Position numbers and translations under genes: made by a program
Shown here: positions 30,333 through 42,730 of the stretch, one piece after another
How positions within the stretch are numbered: position 1 is the stretch's first letter
How the letters are laid out: every line of letters starts with the position of its first letter
Assembly (NCBI GenBank): GCA_039809345.1
Contig: JBDHUW010000003.1
Location: 62,001-126,000, forward strand
Length of the DNA stretch: 64,000 nt
Source of the DNA: JBDHUW01 sp039809345
Lineage (GTDB): Bacteria; Patescibacteriota; Gracilibacteria; Absconditabacterales; Absconditicoccaceae
Direction of reading: 5' to 3'
The notes under the pieces: model-generated
Database searches by the model: none
The model's input: the letters and a program-made list of their open reading frames with translations, nothing else
What the model was told of the DNA's origin: nothing

Positions 30333-31814
30333 ATGTCATTCCCTTTAGAAACAATTGTCGCATGGGCGAAACGCAAATGATTTGTCTATCCAGGTTCTCA
30401 AATATATGGCTGATTAGCTAATGCATGGGATTACGGACCATATGGGTCTCAGCTTAAAAAAAACATTGCTGACGCATGGTGGCAATTTTTCGTGACAGAG
30501 CGTGAAGATATGATAGGTATGGATACTGCTATCCTCGCCCACCCTCGTACGTGGGATGCTTCAGGGCATACAGAGAACTTCGGTGATTTTTTGATTGATG
30601 ACAAGAAAACATGACAAAGATTTAGGCCTGATAAATTGATTGAGGATCAGATTGCTAAACATGTGAAAAAAACATCAGAAGATGCTGTATTGGCCGAATT
30701 AAAATCTTCAATATGAGTAGATAATCTGATTCCAGAAGCTTGGTGAGCAGAATGAATGAAAAAGTATTTTGACCACTATAAACTTAGAAATCCAGACTCA
30801 TGAGCAGAAGCAGAACGAACTGATATCAGAAAATTTAACCTGATGCTCTACACATACCTTGGCCCAATCCATGATGAAGCCAATAAAACATGGATGAGAC
30901 CTGAGACATGTCAATCGCTCTTCACAAACTTCAAAAACATATGTGATACTACCAGAATGCGTGTGCCTTTTGGTATGGCTCAAATTGGTAAGGCATTTAG
31001 AAATGAAATTACTCCAGGTCAGTTTCTTTATAGAACTCGTGAGTTTGAACAAATGGAGATAGAATACTTTCTTCCTACTGAATGAAAAACTGTGGAAGAA
31101 AACATGGCAATATCAAAACCATTTTTCGATGCTTGGAAGGAGTCTTCAATGAGATTTTGGAAAGAAATTATTCAACTAAAGGATGAAAATCTAAGATTTA
31201 GAGAACATGAAGCTGACGAACTTTCTCACTACTCTAAAGGTACATTCGATGTAGAATACAACTACCCATGGTGATGGGGGGAACTACAAGGTATAGCAAA
31301 CCGTGGAGATTGGGATCTCTCTCGTCATCAAGAATACTCACAACACGATATGCAATACAAGGATCCCAAAACAGGAGCTAGATACATACCATGGGTGATC
31401 GAGCCTTCTTTCGGATTGTCTCGTACTGTGATGGCAGTGATGATGGATTGTTACGATGAAGAGACACTTGAAAATGGAGATGTCCGTACTGTAGTTAGAT
31501 TCCCTTTTGCTCTGGCTCCGATCAAGGTTGCAATATTGCCGTTGATAGAAAAAGATGATATGATGGTGACAAAATGAAGAGAGATATTCAAAACATTATC
31601 TAGATACTTTAAATGTGATTTTGATGCTAGTTGAAACATCGGTAAAAGGTATCGTAGGCAAGATGAAATAGGCACTCCTTACTGTATTACTATTGATCAT
31701 GAAACTTTGGATTCTACTTCAGAAAATTACAAAACCGTCACTATAAGAGATAGAGATAGTATGAAACAAGAAAGAATTGCGATAGATTCACTTCTAGATT
31801 ATTTACAAAAATAA
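30333..31814 (+). CDS. glyQS: Glycyl-tRNA synthetase (single-chain alpha2 type)
   Basis: 493 aa. RKGFVYPGSQIYGGLANAWDYGPYG at the start, LMLYTYLGPI, TWMRPETCQSLFTNFKN, RVPFGMAQIGKAFRNEITPGQFLYRTREF (motif 2), ELQGIANRGDWDLSRH, and the C-terminal anticodon-binding domain starting at PFALAPIKVAILPLI. It is the eukaryote/archaea-like dimeric type used by many bacteria. In this code it must charge both normal tRNA-Gly and the UCA-anticodon tRNA-Gly that reads UGA. An in-frame ATG 15 bases upstream (30318) is an alternative start; I prefer 30333 because the family begins near there. Confidence 0.93.
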
Positions 31815-31824
31815 ATTCAATTTT

Positions 31825-32784
31825 ATGAAAAAAAATATATTAATCTCATCCCTACTGTGTATAGCAGTTATCAGTATATTGTTTTCTAATCAAGCTTATG
31901 CAGAAAGACTGTCTACAGTGTGACAAGCGCAAAGCACACTAAAAGTAGTGACCGTAAACAAGGTTTCTTATAGTCTAAATACTTGCGACAATAAAGATAT
32001 CAGTGCGCTAAGAGTAAAAGTGTGAATGTCGGTGAGAAATGCTGATATCAAAACCAAAAGAAGAGCTTTTCTACAACTTAGATTGCTGCAGGCCTCTCGA
32101 TATAGAGAGTGTAGTGCAATCACTCAAAATACTCAACAAGTAGGTTCTACTCAATGATTTGCAATTATTACAAATCCCTGATTTATTGCATCTTTATCAG
32201 AAGCTGACAAAGCAGTAGCCGAGGAAAGAAGTAGAAAATATCTCGATATATCTGAAAAAGTAGTAAATGATATGATTTGAAGAAGAATATTGAATGTAGA
32301 AGACAAAAAAATGCTGTCTGGAAAGATTCGTATCAACTATGTATTAGATTGTAAAAAAATTGATGGATTAACCTCTGTAAAGCAGTGGTATGATGAGAAT
32401 AACATATTAGCAAAAAGCGAACTACTGTATATCAATCTAAATGTAAGCATATGCAATGAAAAAAACTTTAATGCTCTTTTTGAAAAATCCTATAGACATG
32501 TTTATATACATGAACTAGGACATTATGTCTATTTCATGAAGGATCTAAATACCCAAAATTTTGAACAAATATGCCGGTATTGAACTACAAAAAACGAGCT
32601 ATGTCAATCAAATGAAGCTTTCTTTTCCGTATATAGTGCAGGGGAACCACAAGAAGACTATGCAGAAGCATTCGCTTTCTGGTACCAGTGAAAAGATTCA
32701 GAAACTACCAAAGGTGATAATATACAGTATTTAGGAATACTCAATCAAAAGAAACAGCATTTTAGCTCACTTTTTGCTAAGTAG
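31825..32784 (+). CDS. Secreted zinc metalloprotease-like protein (HELGH)
   Basis: 319 aa. A signal peptide (MKKNILISSLLCIAVISILF, cut after AYA near residue 28), a beta-rich region with several Cys, then H229-E230-L-G-H233 in IHELGHYVYFMKDL, and about 48 residues later EDYAEAFAFWYQ with E281 as likely third zinc ligand. This arrangement (HExxH then E in a xxAExF helix) is that of gluzincin-like or MtfA/anthrax-like peptidases. Substrates unknown. It ends 10 bases after glyS begins its neighbour and is followed by a strong terminator. It adds to the set of exported proteases in this window. Confidence 0.75.
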
Positions 32785-32790
32785 AATGCC

Positions 32791-32825
32791 AAAAAACGGT
32801 CTCATCACTGACACCGTTTTTTATA
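32791..32825 (+). terminator. Strong bidirectional intrinsic terminator
   Basis: AAAAAACGGT (32791-32800) pairs with ACCGTTTTTT (32813-32822), a 10-bp stem with A and T tracts on both sides. It serves the converging metalloprotease and Clp ATPase genes. Confidence 0.85.
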
Positions 32826-32833
32826 TTAGTTTA

Positions 32834-35425
32834 TTATTTACTCATAATTGCATCGATAATCTCAGGTTCTATCTTTTCATAGATATACTTTTCAATTGGT
32901 CTTGCTCCAAACTGAGGGTCATATATTTCATCTACAATTTCTTGTATCTTTTTCTTTGTAAACTTAGGTAATTTACCTTCATATCAAGCTTTCCAGTTCG
33001 CAAGAAAGGCATCAAGTTGCATTTGTAGAATCGCTTGTATATGCTCTTTTTCTAATGGTCTGAAGACTATAGTATAGTCAATTCTGTTTAGCAACTCTGG
33101 TTTCATCCAATCTTTGAGACGTTCTAGAACCTTTGCTTTTTGTAGATCAAACTCCTTTTTTGCAATTTCCGACTCTGTTCAAGCCATGTGAAATCAAATA
33201 CTACCAGATTTTTTTGAAAAGACTTCTGATCAGATATTTGATGTCATTATAATTACCGTAGATTTGAAATCAATCATGCGTCATTTGTTATCTTTCAGGT
33301 GTCATTCATCTAAGATTTGTAACATGATGTTCAATACATCAGGAGACGCCTTCTCAATTTCATCAAAGAGGATTACTGAATACGGCTTTCTACGAACTTG
33401 TTCAGTCAAATTACCTCACTCATCATACCCCACATATCAAGCAGGAGATCAAACAAGCTTAGATACAGAATGTTTTTCCATAAATTCAGACATGTCCACT
33501 CTAATTAGCGCTTTCTCACTACCAAAGTATTCTTTTGCCAGAAGTTTTGCTAAATATGTCTTCCCTACTCATGATGGTCCCATAAAGATAAATGAAGCAA
33601 TTGGTTTATTCTTTTGGATTACAGATAATCTATTGCGTTTCATTGCATGCACAACTGCATTCACAGCATCATCTTGTCACAGCACCTGTCATTTAAGTCA
33701 TCATTCTAGGCGACGAAGTTTTTCTACCTCAGATGAGGTCACTTGGTCAGAAGGTACTCAAATTTTTTCCGCTAATACTATACCAATATCCTCTTTCGTG
33801 ATAGTAGGTCTCAAATGATCAGGAAGAGTGTTTTCAAGTCTCATGTGTTTCATTTGAGCCTTGATTGCTTCTTCTTGTTGTTTATGATTTGCTGCTGCAA
33901 AATAATCTTGTTTTTCGATTGCTTCCTCTATCTTTTTTGCAAGTGTTGTAAGAGAATTTTCTAATTGTACATACTCATCATTCATCTCCATTTTTTCTAC
34001 CATAGTAGATCTTCTTGCACACGCCTCATCAATGATATCAATTGCTTTATCTGGTAGTTGTTTATTTAGTATATATCTTTTTGACAATGCCACTGCGTGT
34101 TCAAGTGCTTCATCATCTATATGAACAGCATGATATTCTTCATAATTTTTCTTGATCCCTTTCAAAATTAGGATCGTATCCTCTGTAGATGGTTCATTGA
34201 TGTGAACCTCTTGAAACCTACGTTTCAATGCAGGATCTTTTTCGATGTGCTTTTGATATTCATCAAACGTAGTAGCTCCGATTAATTTAACCTTCCCACG
34301 AGCAAGCAGTGGTTTCAGCATATTCGCTGCATCTGCACTACCCTCCTGGTTTCATGATCATATGATAGTGTGTATTTCATCGATAAACAATATTATATTG
34401 TTTGACACATCGCTAGCTTCATCCAATATGGCTTTTAGTCTTGCTTCAAACTCTCCGCGATATTTTGTTCATGCGAGAAGAGATCACATATCAAGCATCA
34501 TGATACGTTTAGTTTTAAGCTTTGTTGGTACATCACCACTATTTATTTTTTGCGCTAATCACTCTACTACAGCAGTTTTACCCACTCATGCTTCTCAAAT
34601 TAACAATGGGTTGTTTTTGGTTTTTCTCAATAAGGTATATATGATCTGATTTATTTCTTTCTCTCTTCAAATTACAGGATCTAGCATATTCTCCTTTGCT
34701 TCTGCTGTCAAATCAGTTCCAAAAAACTCTATAGTTAGCTTTTTTTGCTCGTCCTTTTTCCCTGGGACTGTAGATTTTATTGTGCTTTGTTGATCATTGT
34801 TTGCTTCTTCAGCGCCATCAAAAAAGTCATGATCCATAGCTCCTAGCAAACTATCAATTGATTCTTTCGTTTCAAATTGCATCATAGAAATATCATTGAG
34901 TGATAAATGTAACTTCTTCATAAGTTTAGTGATTAATGCAAAAAACGCAACCACCCCCATATCACTTATGACCTCGTTATTTACCAGCATATGAAGCTTA
35001 TTTTTGATGGTATTCATGTCTACATTATGGGTTTCTAGATATTGCACAAATGGTAGTGACAAATGCTCTAAAGATATGTATAACAATGCAACAAAACTCT
35101 TTTTTATGTTTTTATCATGCCATAATCATTCTAGCGCAGGATGTAAGTCTGCTTGTATTTGCAATGTCGCTGTTACATTTCATTTGAGCTGATTTTTTTG
35201 TAAGTTATACGCCATATCGATATATTCCTGCAAATCTGTCGTATCATGAAAGCCCAAAAACTTCCAAAACACTTCAAAGAACTGCTTTTCTTTTGTATAA
35301 AGATATGTTCAAAGAAAAATCTCGTCCGCATCAATATGTTGTTTCTTTATAGCAATACTCATGATACTTGCATACGCTAAACAACGTATATTATCATGTC
35401 ATTCATCTATTTTCTTTTTAGCCAT
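32834..35425 (-). CDS. Clp/Hsp100 AAA+ unfoldase, ClpC/ClpA type
   Basis: 863 aa. An N-terminal domain of about 250 residues (diverged Clp-N), AAA-1 with Walker A GEAGVGKT and Walker B ILFIDEIH, the GTKYRGEFEARL pore region, a middle segment with a short coiled coil (EKMEMNDEYVQLENSL and on), AAA-2 with GPSGVGKTYLAK, pore loop GYVGYDEGG, and Walker B ILFDEIEKA, then a C-terminal D2-small domain ending IDAIMSK. It unfolds proteins with ATP, probably feeding ClpP. The coiled coil is shorter than that of ClpB. No ClpP-binding IGF-type loop was positively identified, so ClpC versus ClpB is not certain. It could serve the stand-alone M41-like peptidase, but that is speculation. Confidence 0.88.
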
Positions 35426-35451
35426 AATGATAATTTGGTTACAGAATAGAA

Positions 35452-35661
35452 TTAGTTTGGGCTCCCTCCCCCATTTGCATTATTCGCATCTCTCTTTGTG
35501 TTTTTCTTCAATTCATCTAAACCTCATTTTATAAAATCCTTCACTTTCCCCAAAAAGCTTTTCCCTTTTGGAGTCATACTAGCTCATGCTATTCACAATA
35601 TAGTAGTTCATAGTATAGCTCAAACCAACAATTTATTCATTTTTTTTTCAAATTTTGGCAT
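35452..35661 (-). CDS. YtxH-like small membrane protein
   Basis: 69 aa. MNKLLVGAILGTTILGIAGASMTPKGKSF is one hydrophobic Gly-rich helix followed by the TPKGK motif, then an amphipathic helix (VKDFIKGGLDELKKN) and a Gly/Asn tail. This is the pattern of the YtxH family (helix, then A-P-x-x-G-K-x-x-R). Function of the family is unclear, linked to stress in Bacillus. It is 26 bases upstream of the Clp gene in the same direction. An internal ATG (MNKLL) 21 bases on is an alternative start. Confidence 0.65.
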
Positions 35662-35682
35662 TATGTATCACGTAGACAAATA

Positions 35683-35730
35683 AAGTGCTATATTGTTATA
35701 GATAATTGAAAAACGATTGCAATAGCACTT
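35683..35730. repeat. Inverted repeat in a divergent intergenic region
   Basis: AAGTGCTAT (35683-35691) and ATAGCACTT (35722-35730) are perfect inverted copies separated by 30 bases. They lie between the leftward YtxH/Clp unit and the rightward glycan locus (35662-35848, otherwise A/T-rich with no gene). This could be an operator for either unit, for instance for stress control of clp; a terminator is unlikely because of the long loop. Confidence 0.4.
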
Positions 35731-35848
35731 AAAAAACAAATTTCAATAAAACTTATATAATGGTCTTGCAAAAGAGTCTCTATAAATATATCTATAAAAA
35801 TAAGAGAATACCAAAAAAATTATTATTTTGGGGTGTAAAAAAGATATT

Positions 35849-37174
35849 ATGACATTAAATACAGAATGAACTAACATACTCTTTCAAGAGGAGTCACTCA
35901 AAAAAAAATTAATACGCAACTGATTCTGGTTGTATTTTTTTGCATTCGTAGCTGCTCCAGCATGATATGTTGCTAAAATGGTTGCCTCACATAATTTATC
36001 AGTAGAAGATATCGGGTTATTTTACTCAATATTGTGAGTGATAAGTTTGCTGGCTACATACAATGATCTATGATTGACAGAAGCATTACAGTATTTTCTT
36101 CCGCATTACTTAATTGATAAAGAATATGGAAAAGCAAAATCCATTTTATTATCTACATTTTATATCCAATTACTGAGTGGTTTGGTTATATGATGATTGA
36201 CGTTTTTTGTTGCTCCTCGGTTCGCAACAAATTACTTTAAATCATCAAACGCAATCCCTATTTTACAAATGTTTTCGATTTATTATCTCATCCTAAACTT
36301 TTTTCAAGTCCTTCAATCTATATTTATTGCGACACAAAATGTTAGATGGTCGCAATGAATAGAAGCAGTAAGAATGTGGTGAGTAGTATTGTTTGTATCC
36401 ATTTGAGCACGAACAAATAACTTTTCTGCGTCACACTATGCGTGATTTTGGTTATTGTGACTCTTATTGGCCACGATTATATGTTCTGTAGGTGTCTATA
36501 GACAGTTTTCCTGGTTGTGGTCTTACCAAAGCAAATTTGATAAAAAAATCCTCCAGCAACAATGGTCATATGCGTTTCGAATCATGATCTGAACAAATGC
36601 TACAATACTATTGTCATCAGTAGATCAACAGCTCGCACTATATTTCTTTTGAACAAGAGCTGCTTGATATCGGACAAATTACTTATCATTGCTCAACATA
36701 ATTCACGTGATGTCAATGCCTGTTGTAGCTTATTTGTTTCCATTGTTGAACGAGTTATATAAAAAAGAACAATTTAATAAAATCATAACGATTAATAGAT
36801 TACTCTATTGATGATTTACTATTTTGTGAATAATAATTTGAAGCATATACTATTTTCGATGACCACAAATTGCAGTACTTTTCTTCTGAGCTAACTTTAT
36901 AGAATCTGGTAGATTATTACAAAAAGCAGCTCCATTTGTGTTTTTGATACCACTAGTTGGAATCTCATTTCAAAATTTAGCCAGTCGCTGACAAGCAAAG
37001 CAAAGAGTACTAGTGCTAATTTTAGGAATATGTACTACGTTGTTGTGAAGTTTATTATTCATCAACAAGGTTCATTTAGAATGAATCATATATTGAACTG
37101 CTCTTGGTCAAGTAGTCATGATACTGAGTGCTCTATATCTTATACGCACTACAAAAAGTTTATACATTAAATAA
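35849..37174 (+). CDS. Wzx-type polysaccharide flippase (MATE/MOP superfamily)
   Basis: 441 aa, about 12-14 hydrophobic helices. It opens with LIRNGFWLYFFAFVAAPAGYVAKMVAS and LYSILGVISLLATYNDLGLTEALQYFLPHYL, the typical start of Wzx/RfbX-like oligosaccharide flippases, and has paired-helix repeats throughout. It would move undecaprenyl-linked oligosaccharide across the membrane. It is the first gene of the rightward half of the glycan locus; the next gene follows after 5 bases. Glycines are TGA in many of the membrane helices. Confidence 0.82.
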
Positions 37175-37179
37175 GTTTT

Positions 37180-38487
37180 ATGCAATACTTAGTACAAGAA
37201 ACAAAATACAGTAAGAGATGGTTGAATCGATCAGATTTTATAGGCTCTGTAGTGGACAATGTGTCAAAGAAACATAATCTTTCACTACTAATACTAAGCT
37301 ACAACAATAATAATCAGTTATTTGGGTTGTTGGATTTTATTAGCCAAGATCCACTCTATGGGAATTTTGCAATAACTATTGTGCAAAACTCAGACAAACA
37401 AAGTACATTTGAAGATTTCAAAAGACGCATCATATCGTACAAAGAAGTTGCTGTGATATATCCAAAGGAAAATGTGTGATCTGCTGGAGGATATGCATTA
37501 GGACTAGAGTATATCATTGCAGAATGATTTAAGCATGTAACAGTAATTGAGGACGATATTATTTTGTATGATAAGGATACTATTCTTGCAACCATTAGAC
37601 ATATTAACGCCTATCCAGATGATGTTATATTTATACAGCCACCTATAAACACTGGCTGAGAGCATTCATGGTATGTTCAATATGCCTGCTACCCTACCTC
37701 ATTGCTACAGATTGCATGAGTTTTGGATCCAAGATATTATTTTAGGTGTGAAGATTTGGAGTGGAAGGTAAGGTTGGAACATGCTATCAAGCATGAGTGA
37801 TATAAAAAACATATACTTGCTAAAAAATACTATCATCCATATATCAAACCAGGAAACAACAGCGGATCGTGGATATATTTTTCACTTAGAAATCAAATAT
37901 GGACTATCAGAAAGTATCACTCGTTATATCTTTGATTCATAGCAGTCCTGGTAATGTATCTTACATATTGATTTCTCACAGCATTGAGATCGGGCAAAAG
38001 AGCTATCCTCATGAATGTACTTCGTGCGATGAAAGATTGAATTAAACAGAAACAAGACCTTACTTATAATAAAAAAATATTGGCAGATTTAGGATTGCTC
38101 AAACCTGTGACTGTGCGTGATATGGGATTTACAAGTAAAGATTTAGATAGGCCTCAGATGCTCTATGACATGAATACAAAATGATTTATGTCCTCCTCTA
38201 CTATCGCTAAAGCCGATAAAGTTATATTAGATAAACATAAATGAATTGTCCCCACAATATGATGATTCCAGCCATCTTGGGGGCCAATTATTAGTTGTTT
38301 ATCGAAAGTATATTATATAGAGCATATTCAATTAGATAAACAAATTCTCTCTGGAAAGGAAATTACTCAAACACTTTCTTCAAGAATCATAAATTTATTA
38401 TTGTTTTTGCCGATTATATTCCTATGATGACTCATAGTATTGCTCTATAATATTATATTATTCCCATTACAATATATTAAAAAATAA
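37180..38487 (+). CDS. GT2 glycosyltransferase with C-terminal membrane helix
   Basis: 435 aa. NLSLLILSYNNNNQLFGLLDF is the GT-A opening strand, GSAGGYALGLEYII the sugar-nucleotide loop, and TVIEDDIILYD the DxD-like site; RCEDLEWKVRL carries the acidic ED pair used as base by many GT2 enzymes. A hydrophobic segment near residue 250 and another at the C-terminus (LLLFLPIIFLGGLIVLLYNIIL) tie it to the membrane. It resembles bacterial galactofuranosyl- or rhamnosyl-type transferases (GlfT2-like), sugar unknown. Its stop is adjacent to the next ATG. Confidence 0.75.
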
Positions 38488-39285
38488 ATGAGAAATATAT
38501 CACAATTTTTTACTAAACAATCACTTTCATATCTTATTTCACTTCCTACAGTATTTTCTGTATTAAAAAATTGACAAGATTTTGTCAAATCATATATAAG
38601 TGGTAATCTGACCATCTCACAGCTAATATTCCGTAACTGATATACATATAACGTTAAAAACTTTGATGACTTATGAGTTTTCTATGAGATATTTATCAAA
38701 AAAGAGTATGGTAAAATACCTGAATGACAAGCAGTTATCATAGATATTTGAGCAAATAATTGACTATTTACGCTATATTGCAAACTACAGAATTCGAATG
38801 CAATTATCCACTGTTTTGAGCCAGTACCAGAATGTGCTAAAAATATTCGTGATTTAATTGAGATCAATAATCTGAAAAATGTTTTTGTTCACGAACTCGC
38901 TATATCTGATAGTAGTTGAGAAATATCTCTATTCTTGGACACACAAACTATCGCGGCTACACTACATAAGACAATTGCATGAGGGACGTATGAAATCAAG
39001 GTAAAAAAGGATACACTTGCTATGCAGATTCAGTCTCTATGATTGTGAGAAATAGATCTCCTAAAAATGGATTGTGAATGATCTGAATATGAAATTATAG
39101 AATCAATGTCTACTGATCAATTGATGGCATTCAGTAAGATTATTATTGAATGGCACAATGTAGATGATATAAAAACATGAGTTAATTTGTTTGAAACTTT
39201 GAAGAAAAAAGTACACCACAAACATATAGAGTATACGATGCATGAATGACATAGAAACAATGGATTTATAAAGGTTTACAATTAA
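38488..39285 (+). CDS. FkbM-family methyltransferase
   Basis: 265 aa. VIIDIGANNGLFTLYCKLQ is SAM motif I, CFEPVPECAKNI motif II, and LLKMDCEGSEYEII is the FkbM hallmark (D-x-E-G-x-E). It would O-methylate a sugar or peptide. It sits in the glycan locus directly after a GT2 gene. A second FkbM gene follows 31 bases later; the two proteins differ enough to be separate enzymes. Confidence 0.85.
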
Positions 39286-39316
39286 AATTTATTTTTATTA
39301 GAATATTGAAAACATC

Positions 39317-40144
39317 ATGGGAGAAAAAATATACTCTTTGATTGTAAATCGGTGATATATAGTAAAATCTCATTACTGACTTACATATAAACTGAAAGTT
39401 ATATGGAAATCGTTGGTTTGACTTTTGTTACTTCCATGGTATTCATTTACCAATAGAAACTATTTCAACGTAGGGTGATTTAGAATGTACGGTCACAACT
39501 ATCAATTAGTGTTGTGACAATACTATGAAAATTGGGTAAGAATGGAATATTATTTCCATACTGATAAAAAAAATCCAATAATCATCGACTGATGAGCGAG
39601 TATAGGTGATTCACTTCTCTACTTCAAAAGCATCTATCCTGATAGTGAAGTACATAGCTTTGAACCAGACACTATCGCATATGAGTATCTTGAAAAGAAT
39701 ATGCACCACAATAAGCTTACTCATACGTACTTATACAAAAAAGCGATTAGTACCTCAAACGATGATATAGTATTCTATTATGATGACGAGCCATCATATA
39801 GCCATAGTACAATTGCAGGAAGAATGAATAAAAATAAGACAATCATCCCGGCAATGGATATTATGGATATCATATGAAACAAGGAAATTGATCTTCTCAA
39901 GCTAGATATTGAATGAAGTGAAATGAGTGTGGTACAACACATACACAACAAACAATGATTTGCGAATATTCATAACATCATTCTAGAATATCATCATAAT
40001 ATACCTTGAGAAGCTGCACAGCTTTGAGGATTTTTGGAGATACTAAAACAAAATGGATATAACTATCAAATACAAGCTTATTGTTATCCATTATATGCTA
40101 AAGATAAATATCAAGATATTCACATATTCGCTTATAGAAATTAA
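39317..40144 (+). CDS. FkbM-family methyltransferase, second copy
   Basis: 275 aa. IIIDGGASIGDSLLYFKSI (motif I), SFEPDTIAYEYLEKN (motif II) and LLKLDIEGSEMSVV (FkbM D-x-E-G-x-E motif). The N-terminal 60 residues are hydrophobic/basic with WKSLVGLLLLPWYSF, possibly a membrane-contact helix. It lies in the glycan locus, 20 bases before a GT2 gene. Confidence 0.82.
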
Positions 40145-40165
40145 TTTATAGCCCTCATTTATAAT

Positions 40166-41110
40166 ATGGTTAAAGTGTCAATTATAATTGCTATGTACAA
40201 TGAGTCAGACTATATTTCAAGATGTTTGGAAAGTCTTATTGATCAAACATACAAAGATTTTGAGGTTATTTTGATTGATGATGGGAGCAGTGATGATTCA
40301 ATAGCAAAAGCACAAAAGTTTGTTGATTTATTGCCACTTACTATCCTTCAACAAAAATATGACAGCTATGGTAAAATGAGAAATAAAGGACCAGCATCTG
40401 CAAGAAATTTATGAGTAGAACATGCAAATGGTGAAATAATTATGATATTAGATGCAGATATGTATTTTGACAAAGAGTATGTAAAAGAACTTGTTACACC
40501 GATAATAAACTGAGAAGAGGTTGGAACAGCACATGGTGTTGAAAAAATAGGTAATCCAGAAAATAAGCGAGCAAAAGCTCGATCTATTGACAGAATTCCA
40601 AATCCTCAACCAAGATGATGAATATATAGAGCAGTTCTCAAATCAGAGTTTCTAAAAATTTGATGATTTAGTACAGGGAAATGATACTTTGATGATGACA
40701 TGAATAAGATAAACAATGGCAAAGGAGCAAAAACCATTATGAGCGCAATTTGTTATCATAATAATCCCACTACTCTTGCAGAAGCTTATGACCACTCTAA
40801 TTGGGTATGATCATCTCTATTGCAACAAAATGACACGATGCATTACATTAAAAAGTATGTCAAATGGCTGGTAGTATTATTGCTAGTATTGGTGGCAGTT
40901 ACTCGATGATTACAAAATACACTAGGTCGATATTTACTTGCTATTTATGGCCTTATATTGATTCTATTATTTGAAAGCATTGCCCTAAAACGTTATTTAA
41001 AAGAAAAAGATAGCTTATACTTTATCACTATACCAATATTAGCATTTGTCAGAATACTATGATATGCAAAATGACTTTTTATCTCTCTGATTAAAGCAAA
41101 ATGAAACTAA
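40166..41110 (+). CDS. GT2 glycosyltransferase with C-terminal membrane helices
   Basis: 314 aa. VSIIIAMYNESDYISRCLES, FEVILIDDGSSDDS, SARNLGVEHANGEIIMILDADM (the DxD site) are canonical GT2 motifs. After about residue 220 there are two or three hydrophobic helices (WLVVLLLVLVAVTRG, LLAIYGLILILLFES), so it works at the membrane on a lipid-linked acceptor. The last codons read TGA as Gly (AK-G-N-stop), so the end overlaps the next gene by 10 bases. Confidence 0.85.
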
Positions 41111-41625
41111 ATTTATGATGTGGTAAAGATATTTTGCCAGGATACATACATATGGATCTACTAGACCTTCCTTGAGTTGATGTTCAGCATGATTTGGAAG
41201 TATTCCCATATCCTTTTGAAGATAACACATTTGACGAGATATACTGTTCTCACGTATTAGAACATGTGAGTGACTTAACAAAAACCATGCAAGAACTTAT
41301 TAGGATTTCGAAGAATGGCGGTGTAATCAAAGTGAAGGTCCCTTATTTTGCTAACCCGAATGGCCGATCTGACCCAACTCACCATAGGTTATTTACTTCA
41401 AACACATTCAATTACTATAAGAAGGATTGCTTCTACAATGATATGGATATTACAATTAGCGATTACAGGATACACTTCTTTTCAAACATGAAATACTTCA
41501 AATCAGATCCAATAAACATCATACCGGATGCAATCATTAATCTCTTTCCTAAGATATATGAGAGATTTTTTGCATACATATTCCCATCAGTTGAAATTCA
41601 CTTTCTTCTAGCAGTTAATAAATAA
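41101..41625 (+). CDS. Class I SAM-dependent methyltransferase
   Basis: 174 aa. MKLNLGCGKDILPGYIHMDL is the SAM-binding GxGxx strand in the form seen in small WbdQ-like methyltransferases, and FDEIYCSHVLEHVSDLTKTM is the post-II region. The target is probably a sugar of the surface glycan. Start overlaps the end of the GT2 gene by 10 bases, implying translational coupling. Confidence 0.82.
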
Positions 41626-41634
41626 CAATAATAC

Positions 41635-42729
41635 ATGCTACCACAGCCCCAGGTTTCCATAATACTAGTAAATTACAATGGTGAGCGTTTCAACCTCCTC
41701 TGTATTGATAGTATACTAAATCAAAGCTATCAGTCATTTGAAATTATATTTATTGACAATAATTCAAGTGATAACTCAGTTGTCATGGTGGAAAATAAGT
41801 ATATTAACGAGATTTCTAGTAAAAAGCTTAGAATCGTAAGGAATACAAATAATATATGATTTAGCCCTGCAAATAATCAGTGACACCTTCTTGCGGCTAC
41901 GGAAAGTAAATATGTCCGATTGTTGAATAATGATACACAAGTTCATCATGACACATTAGAAAAGATGGTGAGAAATATTGAACAGCATACGGATTTGGGA
42001 GCAATTAGTTGTTTAATACTGGATAGATGACATGAGAGTGACATACAAAATCTGTATGCAACCTGAAAGGTAATAACAATCAATTATTTTTGAGAAAGTA
42101 CAGTGAAATCTGTATCTAGATGAGAAGTTAATAATTGATTATACTATACTTCTTCATTGTCTGGATGCTCATGTTTATACAAAAAAGATATTATAAATCT
42201 GCCCTTTCCTGAACCCTATTTTGCATATTGAGAAGATGCATGGATATCTATGCACCTGCTAAGTATGGGATATAGGCTGGCTGTAGATGTTACTACCTGA
42301 GTAGATCATTATTGATCTGGTTCATTTGGCAAGGATGCTAGCGTGTTTAAGGTGTTTCATGGGACAAAAAACCAATGGATGAACTTACTATCGTTTTATT
42401 CATTCAGGGGCGTATGGTTGTTGATCCCATTATTTCTAATCTCACAATTTGCACAGCTTTTTTTGAGTAATCCACTAATTAGGATAAAAGGTAAATTGAA
42501 AGCACTGTCCCGATTATATCACAACTGGCAGACAGTAAAACAACAAAGGAGATACACGCAAAGATTTATTAAAATATGAGAAAAAAAATTGCTTAAACAA
42601 CTCAGCAACAAATGCACTGACAATATATATTTTTGAAATTTCTCTAAAATACAATTGATCGCTATCAAATTACTAAATCTTTGATTTCAAATCTATACTA
42701 GAGTGCTCAGAATACCCCACCAGAAGTAG
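41635..42729 (+). CDS. GT2 glycosyltransferase (rhamnosyltransferase-like)
   Basis: 364 aa. VSIILVNYNGERFNLLCIDS, FEIIFIDNNSSDNS, YVRLLNNDTQV and PYFAYGEDAWISM (acidic base) match the WbbL/rhamnosyltransferase branch of GT2. A C-terminal hydrophobic helix (GVWLLIPLFLISQFAQLFL, near residue 260) and a basic tail follow. It is the last gene of the rightward half; its TAG is one base away from the opposing gene's stop, leaving no space for a terminator. Confidence 0.85.
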
Positions 42730-42730
42730 A

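Noticed and set aside
30301..30335. TATAAT at 30314-30319 as a promoter for glyS
   Set aside because: No -35 hexamer at the right distance and the only evidence is A/T richness.
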